Positions 35,047 through 42,874 of a stretch of DNA of 64,000 nucleotides are shown in pieces (position 1 is the first letter of the stretch; the number at the start of each line of letters is the position of its first letter). Source of the DNA: Caldicoprobacter oshimai DSM 21659 (GTDB lineage: Bacteria > Bacillota > Clostridia > Caldicoprobacterales > Caldicoprobacteraceae); assembly GCA_000526435.1 (NCBI GenBank), contig JAGB01000004.1:62001-126000 (forward strand), in the 5' to 3' direction. The position numbers and the translations under genes were made by a program. The notes under the pieces are model-generated. The model had not been told where the DNA came from. It was given only the letters and a program-made list of their open reading frames with translations, and did not search any database.

Positions 35047-35985
35047 TCAAGCCATAACCTCTATACAATCTCCTACCTTTATTTTCCCGCCCTTAAGTAC
35101 CCTGGCAAACAGGCCTTCTCTGGGCATTATACAAACCCCCACCGTCCTGGCTATCTCGCACCCATCCCCATGACATTTTTTCCCTATTTGGCTTATCTCA
35201 AGCACCACATCGTTCCCAATTTTAAGCCTTGTGCCAATATCAATTCTGCTCAAATCAAGCCCCTCGGTTGTAATGTTTTCGGCAAACTTGCCAAAGCAAA
35301 GGCCCTTTAGCCCGTATTTCTCCATCTTCCTTATGCTGGAAACATCAAGCAGGCTTACCTGCCTGTGTCCTGCTCCTGCATGGGCATCCCCCTCTATCCC
35401 AAAATCCTTAATTAACAATGCCTCGTCTGCAGGCTGTTTGGGCGTACCCTTTTGCTTGCTTATGTTAATCGAAACGACCCTGCCCAGCACCCTATCGTTT
35501 TTGCCAAATGCGCCGTCAAATGAGCAATCGCCCGACTTTCCACCCTTTTTCTCGATCACCCTGACATCGGTTATCACCATGTTTTTTTCTATTGCCTTGC
35601 ACATATCGTATATCGTCTCTAGAAATATCAAAACAGCAGTAAGGGCTTCCATTTCGGCCCCGGTCTGAGCGCTGGTCCTCACCTCGGATGTGGCTTCTAT
35701 ATAACCCTCCTCCTGGTTTACAGAATACGAAATATCGATGTATGACAAAAATATATTATGGCAAAGCGGAATAAGCTCCGACGTCTTCTTGGCAGCCATT
35801 ATACCGGCAAGCTTTGCGGTAGTAAATATATCTCCTTTTGGTATGTCAGAATTCTGTATTGCGGCCATGACCCTGTCACCCACATAGATCCTCCCGCTTG
35901 CTTTGGCAACCCTATGCGTTACATCCTTTTGAGACACATCGACCATCTGAGGCAAACCTTCACCGTTTAGATGAGAAAAATCCAT
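35047..35985 (-). CDS. moaC: MoaC-MOSC fusion protein
   Basis: A 312-aa fusion. Residues 1-158 are MoaC, cyclic pyranopterin monophosphate synthase, with MVDVSQKDVTHRVAKASGRI, PLCHNIFLSYIDI and AEMEALTAVLIFLETIYDMC including the catalytic Lys/Asp region (KKGGKSGD). Residues about 165-312 are a MOSC domain (FGIEGDAHAGAGHRQVSLLD, FGKFAENITTEGLDL, CHGDGCEI), a sulfur-carrier or metal-cofactor-binding domain. ATG at 35985 lies 6 bases after the moaA stop. It is the last gene of the minus-strand cluster. MOSC here may handle sulfuration or delivery of the finished cofactor. Confidence 0.94.
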   Translation of the reverse strand: MDFSHLNGEGLPQMVDVSQKDVTHRVAKASGRIYVGDRVMAAIQNSDIPKGDIFTTAKLAGIMAAKKTSELIPLCHNIFLSYIDISYSVNQEEGYIEATSEVRTSAQTGAEMEALTAVLIFLETIYDMCKAIEKNMVITDVRVIEKKGGKSGDCSFDGAFGKNDRVLGRVVSINISKQKGTPKQPADEALLIKDFGIEGDAHAGAGHRQVSLLDVSSIRKMEKYGLKGLCFGKFAENITTEGLDLSRIDIGTRLKIGNDVVLEISQIGKKCHGDGCEIARTVGVCIMPREGLFARVLKGGKIKVGDCIEVMA

Positions 35986-35991
35986 TGTTTT

Positions 35992-36924
35992 TCAACCTCC
36001 TATCTTAAACATCATTGAGTTTGTGGTTGCGCTCCTTGTAAATTTCTTTTTCATAACGAACTGCTTTATCCTCTCGGCCAAAACATCCTCTGAGCTGAGG
36101 TGTTCTTTAAGGTCAAGCCCATCTTCATCAAAAAGGCAGTTATAAAGAATACCTTTTGATGAGACCCTCACCTTATTGCACCGGCTGCAAAAATGATCCG
36201 ATATCGCATTTATAAAACCCACGACGCTGTCAAAATCTTTGATGTAATAGTATTTTGCAACAGATTTTTCACGGTCATCAATTCTTTGAAAATCTTTAAA
36301 CCTTTTTAAGACGTCGTGCGTGCTTACAAACTCCTTCTCAAAAATGCGGTTTGCCACTCCAATCGGCATGAGCTCAATAAACCTGATGACAGCATTGTTG
36401 TCTTTGGCAAATAAAATTAAATCCTCCACCTCATCGAAATTTATCGTTTTCAATAAAACCGCATTGAGCTTTACCCTCTTAAACCTCGACAATGTTTGAA
36501 TGGCATTTACCACCACATCAAGCCCGTCCACACCGGTTAATTCACGGTATTTTTGTCTGTCCAGCGTATCAAGAGAAATATTGACACCGCTCAAACTGCT
36601 TTCAATAATCCTCTGAATACAGTCATCATGCAAAAATCCGTTGGTGGTAACGTTTATATTCTGTATCCCCAAATCATACGCAAAGTCTATTATGTCAAAT
36701 ACATCATTCCTCAAAAAAGGTTCACCGCCGGTAAGCCTGAGCTTCTTTATGCCCAGCTTTTTAAAAGCGGAAATTATCCTGAACACGTCTTGCTTTGTAA
36801 GCTCCCCGGCATCAGTATCACAAGCGCATACATCCCTTGTCCTGCAGTACCTGCAGAAAAAATTGCACCTCTCGGTTATTGAAAGCCTCAAATATTCAAT
36901 TTCTCTGGAGAATCCGTCTCGCAT
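35992..36924 (-). CDS. moaA: GTP 3',8-cyclase MoaA
   Basis: A 310-aa radical-SAM enzyme for the first step of molybdopterin synthesis. The N-terminal cluster is CNFFCRYC (CxxxCxxC) near residue 20; KLRLTGGEPFLRNDVFDI follows. The C-terminal [4Fe-4S] site includes HFCSRCNKVRVSSKGILYNC. The protein ends with the conserved Gly-Gly (MMFKIGG), needed for activity. Start ATG at 36924 is after GAGAGG; a GTG at 36936 has no site. It follows moeA by 16 bases and precedes moaC by 6. Confidence 0.95.
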   Translation of the reverse strand: MRDGFSREIEYLRLSITERCNFFCRYCRTRDVCACDTDAGELTKQDVFRIISAFKKLGIKKLRLTGGEPFLRNDVFDIIDFAYDLGIQNINVTTNGFLHDDCIQRIIESSLSGVNISLDTLDRQKYRELTGVDGLDVVVNAIQTLSRFKRVKLNAVLLKTINFDEVEDLILFAKDNNAVIRFIELMPIGVANRIFEKEFVSTHDVLKRFKDFQRIDDREKSVAKYYYIKDFDSVVGFINAISDHFCSRCNKVRVSSKGILYNCLFDEDGLDLKEHLSSEDVLAERIKQFVMKKKFTRSATTNSMMFKIGG

Positions 36925-36940
36925 CTTACCTCTCACCTTT

Positions 36941-38104
36941 TTAAATCAATTTAACCTCGACAAGGCTTCCCTCTTCCAATAGATCCGCATTAACGGGGAT
37001 CACTATATATCCGTCTGCCCTTTTTAAGCTCGATATCACGCTTGCACCCCTTTTAAGGACCCTGGCCAAATTTCTGCCCTGGTCATTTTCTATACTCACC
37101 CTGATGTACTCCTCAGCTCCCATATCCGAAAAAAGCCTTCTCTCAAGCAATGCCCAAATCGTCTTTTGCTTTGGGTTTAAGTTATAAGCATTGAAGAATG
37201 CCTTCAAAAACAACTCCTTTACTGCAAAAAACATCGAAACAGGATATCCCGGAAGCCCCATGACGAGCTTTTTGTTTACCCTGCCTATGATGGTGGGTTT
37301 GCCGGGTTTTATTGCCACGCCGTGTACAATGACCTCTCCAAGCCTGGAAACAGCCTCAGCAGTTAAGTCCATATCTCCCTTTGAGGATCCACCATTTATA
37401 AATAATATGTCATATTTTTCTAAAAGGGTTTCTATCCTGCCTGTAAGTTCCGCTATATCATTGGGTGCAGGCTCAAAAATGCTTATATCAAACCCGTATT
37501 TTTTTAGTAGATTGCTAAACAGCACCGAGTTAAATTCTACAAGCTGGTTTTCCCTTTCAATCACGTCCACAAGCTCATCGCCGGTGGGCAAAAAAGCCAG
37601 CCTTGGCATTTTAAACACCTCGACTTCCCTGTACCCCCCTGCCTTCAAATACACCTGCTCAAACTCGGTAAGCAGCTCTCCCTTTTTCACTATCACCTGG
37701 CCTCTCTGTACGTCCTCGCCTTTCAATCGAACGTTCTGGCGCGGATAATAACTTTTAAAAATCTTTATACCCCCATCCTCTTTTTGCGCCTCTTCAAAGG
37801 GTACAACAGCGTCAAAGCTTTTTATGCTGTGCCCAGTCTGAACGACCTCAAAGTTTTGAATCATCTTGGGCTGCGCATCGGTGGCATCATACGTTTCCTG
37901 CGCGTTTACCGCATATCCATCCATGGCAGCAACATCAACAGGCGGACAGGTATTTACCGAAAAATAATCCTGGGAGGCAAAACGATTACCGGCTTCGTAT
38001 ATTGAAATTGTTTCTTTCCCCAAAACCAAATATTCCTTTAAGATTTTTTCTATGCTATCCCTTGCCACATCGGGCAACACAGCAGTGAAATGATAATCCT
38101 TCAC
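36941..38104 (-). CDS. moeA: Molybdopterin molybdenumtransferase MoeA, paralogue 2
   Basis: A 387-aa MoeA-family protein that inserts molybdate or tungstate into adenylylated molybdopterin. Visible: DVAAMDGYAVNAQET near 57, the MoCF domain with FINGGSSKGDMDLTAEAV near 235 (the usual SGGSSVGxxD is altered to NGGSSKGDMD), AIKPGKPTIIGRVNKKLVMGLPGYP, and the MoeA C-terminal domain. Its ATG overlaps the stop of the other moeA by 4 bases. Two MoeA paralogues side by side are common in tungsten-using anaerobes and archaea, possibly one for W and one for Mo. Confidence 0.93.
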   Translation of the reverse strand: MKDYHFTAVLPDVARDSIEKILKEYLVLGKETISIYEAGNRFASQDYFSVNTCPPVDVAAMDGYAVNAQETYDATDAQPKMIQNFEVVQTGHSIKSFDAVVPFEEAQKEDGGIKIFKSYYPRQNVRLKGEDVQRGQVIVKKGELLTEFEQVYLKAGGYREVEVFKMPRLAFLPTGDELVDVIERENQLVEFNSVLFSNLLKKYGFDISIFEPAPNDIAELTGRIETLLEKYDILFINGGSSKGDMDLTAEAVSRLGEVIVHGVAIKPGKPTIIGRVNKKLVMGLPGYPVSMFFAVKELFLKAFFNAYNLNPKQKTIWALLERRLFSDMGAEEYIRVSIENDQGRNLARVLKRGASVISSLKRADGYIVIPVNADLLEEGSLVEVKLI

Positions 38105-39318
38105 AGCAACACCACCTCAACCAAATCCCCCGGCTTCAAACCCGTCCTTGTTGCCTCAATCTTGACATACCCCGATGCATTGTTCAGAAGATTTATCGAA
38201 CCGGATTTTCCGTACAAAGGCTCTGCTAAAATCTCATCCGAGTAAATCAGCTTTACAAATACGAACTCGGTCCTGCCGCTTGAAGCAGCAAAACCCGATT
38301 TCAGCCTTGCCAAAACCTTACCACCGGCTGTATCCTGTTGATGCAGCAGGATATCAAACAACTTTTTAACAAAGAATTTAAATATAAACAGGCACGACAC
38401 CGGATGCCCCGGAAGTCCAAACACTGCTTTATTGCCTGCCTTTGCTATAATGGTGGGCTTCCCGGGCTTTATTGATATCCCATCAACCAGGATTATGGCC
38501 TCATCCAAACTTTGTATGGCCTTCAGCGTGTTGTCATACGTTCCAACCGAACTGCCACCGGATATCAGCACAACGTCGTTTTCCGAAACAGCTCTTGAAA
38601 GAATGCCTACCAAAGCCTCATAATCATCCTTTACAATCCCGTACAACTTCGGAACGGCATACTCCTGTTTCAGCGCGCTGTACAGAGTGTATGAGTTTAC
38701 ATCGTAAATTTTTGCTCCCTCCAGGGGCTGGTCCTGCATGATTATCTCGTCGCCGGTTGAAATGATCCCCACCTTGAGCCTTGAGAAAACCTCTACTTCC
38801 TTCTGGCCCACCGCTGCCAAAACGCCTATTTGAGGTGCTCTCAGTCTCTGATATTTCTTCACAACTGTACAGCCTTTTCCCACATCTTCGCCTTTTTTCA
38901 AGATGTTCTCATTCGGCCTTGCCGGCTTAAAGACGAAGACCCTCCCCTCCTGCTCAACGGTATTCTCTAGCATGACCACAGCGTCAGCACCTTCAGGGAC
39001 GGCGCCACCCGTAAAAATCTTTGCCGCCTGACCCTCTTGTATTTTAAAATCCGGTATCTCCCCCGTCTTAACCTCCCCTATAAGGTCAAAAACGGCCGGA
39101 TTCTCATCGTTGGCCGAAAATGTTTTTTGGCATCTAACGGCATATCCATCCACCGTTGACTTGTCAAAATGTGGGACATCTATATTTGCTTCGATATCCC
39201 TTGCACAAATTCGATCAGACGCCTCATACAGCGGCACTGTTTCAGTGCCTAGAACAAAATCCGAAAACTCTTTGTGTAAGATATCAAATACCTCAGAGTC
39301 GGTTTTAAAAACCTTCAT
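38101..39318 (-). CDS. moeA: Molybdopterin molybdenumtransferase MoeA, paralogue 1
   Basis: A 405-aa MoeA with canonical motifs: HFDKSTVDGYAVRCQKTF near 52, VKTGEIPDFKIQEGQAAKIF, TGGAVPEGADAVVMLENT, LISGGSSVGTYDNTLKAI near 250, SIKPGKPTIIAKAGNKAVFG LPGHP (linked), and the C-terminal beta domain. ATG at 39318 lies after GTGGGTGGTAAAAAG; a GTG at 39333 is less likely. It is translationally coupled to paralogue 2. Separated by 109 bases from tupC, the preceding gene on this strand. Confidence 0.94.
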   Translation of the reverse strand: MKVFKTDSEVFDILHKEFSDFVLGTETVPLYEASDRICARDIEANIDVPHFDKSTVDGYAVRCQKTFSANDENPAVFDLIGEVKTGEIPDFKIQEGQAAKIFTGGAVPEGADAVVMLENTVEQEGRVFVFKPARPNENILKKGEDVGKGCTVVKKYQRLRAPQIGVLAAVGQKEVEVFSRLKVGIISTGDEIIMQDQPLEGAKIYDVNSYTLYSALKQEYAVPKLYGIVKDDYEALVGILSRAVSENDVVLISGGSSVGTYDNTLKAIQSLDEAIILVDGISIKPGKPTIIAKAGNKAVFGLPGHPVSCLFIFKFFVKKLFDILLHQQDTAGGKVLARLKSGFAASSGRTEFVFVKLIYSDEILAEPLYGKSGSINLLNNASGYVKIEATRTGLKPGDLVEVVLL

Positions 39319-39426
39319 CTTTTTACCACCCACTTCTGCTTATTTTTCAATATCACAAAACAACAAATTAGAGTCATAAAATGTACAGAGACACCGCTCG
39401 AGTACACCTAGGTTCTATCCCAAAAT

Positions 39427-39996
39427 TTAAGATTTTATCTGACAATCCTCAAACCAGATAGTTTTGGCCGGGACAGCTATTGTGGAGTCATGGGTTACCG
39501 CTATTATGCATCTCTTACTTGAGTCCTGCAATATCAGTTCAAACATAAAGTTTTTAACCCGGCTATCCAGGTATGTGTCTGGCTCATCCAAAAACAAGAC
39601 TTCCGAATCAATGTAAAACGCCCTTAAAAAGGCAACAAGCTGTTTTTGGCCCAGCGAAAGCGAAGAAATATGGGCATCAGGGTCAATCGAAAATTTATCC
39701 AGGACCTTACGAGCTTTAGCAAGCCCGTCGCGTTTTGCACCCGGCGATATGTTGTAAAGCACGCTTCCTTTGAAAAAGTATGGCTGCTGAGGAAGCATAA
39801 CTCTTTTGTCAAACGCATTTTTAATCACACCTTTAAAATCCCCATCCTTGCCAAACAACATTCTTAAAAAAGTGGTCTTGCCGCAACCGTTTGGCCCCTT
39901 TATGATATACAAACCTCTTTTCTCAAACTTTAAACTTTCGCAGTAAAACAGCAGCTTATTCCCTATATATTTTTCGACGTTCTTTACCTCAATCAA
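39427..39996 (-). CDS. tupC: Tungstate ABC transporter ATP-binding protein TupC
   Basis: A roughly 189-aa small ATPase: Walker A IKGPNGCGKTTFLRM near 32, Q-loop PQQPYFFKGSVLYN, signature SLSLGQKQLVAFLRAF, Walker B VLFLDEPDTYLD and switch HD in AVTHDSTI. The longest frame starts at 40050 inside tupB; TTG at 39996, 5 bases after AGGTGA and overlapping the tupB stop, fits much better (LIEVKNVEKYIGNKLL). It powers tungstate uptake with TupB and TupA, feeding the cofactor genes downstream. Confidence 0.88.
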   Translation of the reverse strand: MIEVKNVEKYIGNKLLFYCESLKFEKRGLYIIKGPNGCGKTTFLRMLFGKDGDFKGVIKNAFDKRVMLPQQPYFFKGSVLYNISPGAKRDGLAKARKVLDKFSIDPDAHISSLSLGQKQLVAFLRAFYIDSEVLFLDEPDTYLDSRVKNFMFELILQDSSKRCIIAVTHDSTIAVPAKTIWFEDCQIKS

Positions 39997-40621
39997 CCAT
40001 ATCACCCTGCAATACCTGCAAAGCTGTATTAAACCCAAAAGATATAGCAAGCAGAATCAGGCCCAGCAAAAGCGCACGAGAAAACTCGCCCTTTGAAACC
40101 TCGTGGATTATAGCCGTTGTCAGTATTCTCGTCTCGCCTTCGATGTTGCCACCTACAATGAGCACCGCTCCGACCTCGGAGATTGCTCGGGAGAGCCCCA
40201 ATACCGACGCATAGATCAATTCCCGTGAATACTCCCGTATCATAATGAGGTATCTTCTCTTGCCCCTTATATCCAGGTAATCAAGATTATCCAGCAGTAC
40301 AAAGATATTTTTAAGCCCCGATAAGGTGTACAGTATTACAATGGGCACTATCAAAATCACCTGGGCAATAACCATAGCCCACTTGGTAAAGAGAATGTTC
40401 AAAAATCCCAGCGGCCCTTTATTAGAAAGCATCATATACACCACCAGCCCGGCCAAAACCGGCGGCAGTCCCGACAGGGTATACACCGCTCTAATTATAA
40501 ACCTTCGCCCTTTAAACCTTTTAATTTTGAGAATATACCCTGCGGGTACAGCAAGCAGTATCGAAATCAAAGTTGACGGAATACATACAACCAGCGTTGA
40601 TATGACAATATTGCCCACCAT
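39989..40621 (-). CDS. tupB: Tungstate ABC transporter permease TupB
   Basis: A 210-aa permease with five or six helices. The TupB/ModB-type EAA loop is present (REYSRELIYASVLGLSRAISEVGAVLIVGGNIEG, cited by ASVLGLSRAISEVGAVLIVG). YTLSGLPPVLAGLVVYMMLS is typical of TupB. ATG at 40621 is preceded by GAGGTAGGGGC. It lies 27 bases after tupA and overlaps tupC. Together they form the tungstate importer. Confidence 0.92.
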   Translation of the reverse strand: MVGNIVISTLVVCIPSTLISILLAVPAGYILKIKRFKGRRFIIRAVYTLSGLPPVLAGLVVYMMLSNKGPLGFLNILFTKWAMVIAQVILIVPIVILYTLSGLKNIFVLLDNLDYLDIRGKRRYLIMIREYSRELIYASVLGLSRAISEVGAVLIVGGNIEGETRILTTAIIHEVSKGEFSRALLLGLILLAISFGFNTALQVLQGDMVD

Positions 40622-40648
40622 TGCCCCTACCTCAAGGCTGTTTTTAAA

Positions 40649-41446
40649 TTATTCGCACAATTTATAAACCGGATTTTTAAAGTACTTCTGATTAAATCCT
40701 TCAACCAGCGCTCTAAACTTGTTACCTTTAAAAAATTTCTCAAAAATGGGCGCCTCCTCCCTCGCAGAAGAAAGGGCAAAATAGTAAACATTCATTAAGA
40801 CCTCTTCATCCGGGCCTTGATAAATTACATCCAAGCTGTCCAGCTTGTCTTTCATCTTATAAAAAGTAGCTTCATCAGTAAGGATAAAAGCGCGCTTTTC
40901 ATTTGCAAGATTTAAGCTCATGCCCATGCCCTGTCCAGATTTTATATAGCCATCGAAATCGGGCTGGGTCCCCGCTAAATCCCATATCTCAAGCTCCCTT
41001 ATATAAGTCGCCGAGTTGTCAGCGCGAGACACAAATGGCAAATCATTGTTTTTGATTATCAAAAAGGCCTCCTGAATGGAACCGGCATTTTCAAACAAAC
41101 TTTTTGCATCCTCAGGACCAGCAAGTATAAAACGGTTATAAACCAAAGGGATATACCCATTTATATATCCTTCATCCAGGAGCTCATCCAAAAATGATTT
41201 CTCGTGGATGATTATCCCGTCAACGTCTTTATTTTTAAACATCTTAACAGCCTGACCGCTGCCAACGGAAATAAAATTGAGCTTAATGCCGTAATCGTCC
41301 TCAAAGGGCGGAAACACAAAATCCAAAAAGCCACTGTCATATATGCTTGTGGTGGTAGCTATTTTTAATGTAGTTGCAGGCTTTAACCTTTGACAGCCTG
41401 TAAATAATACAGCTAACATCAAAAGTAACATCGCGTACCTTTTCAT
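40649..41446 (-). CDS. tupA: Tungstate-binding lipoprotein TupA
   Basis: A 265-aa lipoprotein (signal MKRYAMLLLMLAVLFTGC, lipobox FTGC). The TupA oxyanion site TTTSIYDSGFLDFVFPPFE begins near residue 32, followed by VGSGQAVKMFKNKDVDGIII and GPEDA-type loops; this pattern distinguishes TupA from ModA and WtpA. The family binds tungstate with very high affinity. ATG at 41446 follows GGGGAGGCACTTTGGCA; a TTG at 41452 is also possible. It starts the tupABC run. The 508-base gap upstream holds an attenuator-like structure and a repeat element. Confidence 0.92.
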   Translation of the reverse strand: MKRYAMLLLMLAVLFTGCQRLKPATTLKIATTTSIYDSGFLDFVFPPFEDDYGIKLNFISVGSGQAVKMFKNKDVDGIIIHEKSFLDELLDEGYINGYIPLVYNRFILAGPEDAKSLFENAGSIQEAFLIIKNNDLPFVSRADNSATYIRELEIWDLAGTQPDFDGYIKSGQGMGMSLNLANEKRAFILTDEATFYKMKDKLDSLDVIYQGPDEEVLMNVYYFALSSAREEAPIFEKFFKGNKFRALVEGFNQKYFKNPVYKLCE

Positions 41447-41489
41447 TGCCAAAGTGCCTCCCCTTTAAAATTCTACATATTATCATGAA

Positions 41490-41765
41490 GTAAACCACCA
41501 TCTACCATAGGGACATGAGCTCCAAGAGAAGCTGGGCAGCCAACTCCCCCTTATTCTGCTGCAAAGGAACCCGTTCCAGCGGCTCTCTCGTAGCTCACAT
41601 ACGTAATCACACGAGCATATTGGCTCCCGGGGCGAGCACCCTCACTCTCTCAGTATTGTTCACATACCCATCACTGACTGCCTGACAACATCAAGATTTG
41701 CCAGATATTTTCTTTCATGCAGTTCATCTCACACTCGCAGAAGATGAAGTCCTCTTGTCGAGTTG
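41490..41765 (-). repeat. Noncoding repeat element, copy 2
   Basis: This is the longer, diverged partner of the element at 34785-35020, in the same orientation. Shared blocks occur in the same order: the AAGAGGACTTCATCTTCT hairpin region (about 41738-41757), GATTTGCCAGATATTTT (about 41694-41711), TTCACATACCCATCACTGAC (about 41658-41678), and CCCTTATTCTGC (about 41547-41560). The two copies lie on either side of tupABC-moeA-moeA-moaA-moaC. It also forms part of the tupA upstream region. No protein could be supported in it. Confidence 0.45.
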
Positions 41766-41770
41766 CAACT

Positions 41771-41847
41771 AAAAAAGGGATACCCTCCGCTTTGGAAAGG
41801 CAAAAGAGCATCCCTTTTATGCCGTCCTTCCTTTCCAAAGCGGGAGG
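41771..41847 (-). promoter_or_regulatory. Overlapping inverted repeats: possible attenuator upstream of tupABC
   Basis: On the minus strand CCGCTTTGGAAAGG (41843-41830) pairs with CCTTTCCAAAGCGG (41800-41787), extendable with one bulge to about 17 bp. Interleaved with it, AAAAGGGAT (41818-41810) pairs with ATCCCTTTT (41781-41773), followed by Ts, forming a terminator. The second left arm lies in the loop of the first, and the first right arm lies in the loop of the second, so the two hairpins compete. It stands between moeB and tupA. Confidence 0.6.
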
Positions 41848-41954
41848 CACAGCGGTTTCCCGCAAACTGCACCCTATCGGCCACAGCACCATAAAGGAAA
41901 ACCTAAAGAACGACTGGGTTTCCCTTCTTAGGCTGCAATGGCTCGGAAAGACTT

Positions 41955-42644
41955 TTAAAATTCAAAAACCCTGTATTCATTTGTCAAAAGATTGACAACC
42001 ATGCATTTGCCTACAAGGGGCTCTCCCTTACCCGATATAAGCTTACAGAACTCGGAAAGCTCAAGGGCTGCCGTCAGCATCGGTGCAAATACGGGATTCC
42101 CAAGCTGCTTTTCAGCCCCTTGGGCACTGGTACCTCCAAAAAGCTTTTCTATAGACGACGTATATTTAGTTATTACTGCAACCTGTACATACCATCCCGC
42201 ACATCCGCCATGAATCAGAACTTTGCCGGTATTTTGCACAAACTCAGAAAGCTCTTTCCTTATCTCGATATTATCCGTCGCATCAAATATATAATCTGCT
42301 TCACCCAGAAAATCCGGAAGATTCTCCAGACAGGCTTTTTGTCTGATGGGCAGAAAACGCACGCCTGGATTTATCTCCTTCACCCTTTTTTCTGCCTCGA
42401 TGACCTTGTGGTTGCCCAGATTGTTAACATTGGACAGGGCCTGCCTGTTCAAGTTCATCTCATCGAATACATCCATATCGACCGCTATGATTTTTTTCAC
42501 TCCAAGGCGTGCCAGCCCTTCTATCACGAATCCACCGATCCCCCCTGCACCGACCACAGCAACCGTCGTTTGAAATAGCCTGTTTTGCCCTTCGCAGGTA
42601 AGCGTACCAATGTTTTTTATATATCTTTTTTCCACTTTAAGCAT
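41955..42644 (-). CDS. moeB: ThiF/HesA/MoeB-family adenylyltransferase
   Basis: A 229-aa E1-like enzyme that adenylylates the C-terminal Gly-Gly of a sulfur carrier. The nucleotide-binding motif AVVGAGGIGGFVIEGLARLG (near 30), VDMDVFDEMNLNRQAL with the key Asp and Arg residues, and DYIFDATDNIEIRKEL are all present. No clear paired CxxC zinc site remains in the C-terminal part, which is shorter than in E. coli MoeB. ATG at 42644 overlaps the moaD stop, so it works on that MoaD. The short form resembles HesA-type proteins of AOR clusters. Confidence 0.9.
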   Translation of the reverse strand: MLKVEKRYIKNIGTLTCEGQNRLFQTTVAVVGAGGIGGFVIEGLARLGVKKIIAVDMDVFDEMNLNRQALSNVNNLGNHKVIEAEKRVKEINPGVRFLPIRQKACLENLPDFLGEADYIFDATDNIEIRKELSEFVQNTGKVLIHGGCAGWYVQVAVITKYTSSIEKLFGGTSAQGAEKQLGNPVFAPMLTAALELSEFCKLISGKGEPLVGKCMVVNLLTNEYRVFEF

Positions 42645-42874
42645 TACCCTCCAATCGCAAAAGGCAAAATATGCACTTCATCGCCTTCGGAAAAGACGTA
42701 ATCAAAGTCCACCCTTTTTTGATTTACGATTACAAAGCCAACCCTGTCCTGTGGTATATTCAGCTTTTGAAGCAACTTTTGCACATTAAAACCTGGGTCA
42801 ATCTCCATTTCAAATTTCCCAGTTTTGCCGCCGTATTTTTCAAAAAAATCATTGACCTCTACTCCAATCCTCAT
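42644..42874 (-). CDS. moaD: MoaD/ThiS-family sulfur carrier
   Basis: A 76-aa ubiquitin-like protein ending PFAIGG, the Gly-Gly tail that is adenylylated and thiocarboxylated to provide the dithiolene sulfurs of molybdopterin. The beta-grasp pattern is MRIGVEVNDFFEKYGGKTG ... EGDEVHILPFAIGG. It overlaps the AOR stop by 26 bases and moeB by 1, so it is tightly coupled to both. The partner large subunit MoaE is not in the window. Confidence 0.93.
   Translation of the reverse strand: MRIGVEVNDFFEKYGGKTGKFEMEIDPGFNVQKLLQKLNIPQDRVGFVIVNQKRVDFDYVFSEGDEVHILPFAIGG

Noticed and set aside
41671-41892. 73-codon minus frame between moeB and tupA
   Set aside because: It crosses the competing hairpins and the repeat element, and the matching region in copy 1 has stops, so it is not considered coding.
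41447-41954. Known Moco riboswitch upstream of tupA
   Set aside because: The interval is structured, but I could not place the known Moco RNA core; it is reported only as competing hairpins and a repeat.
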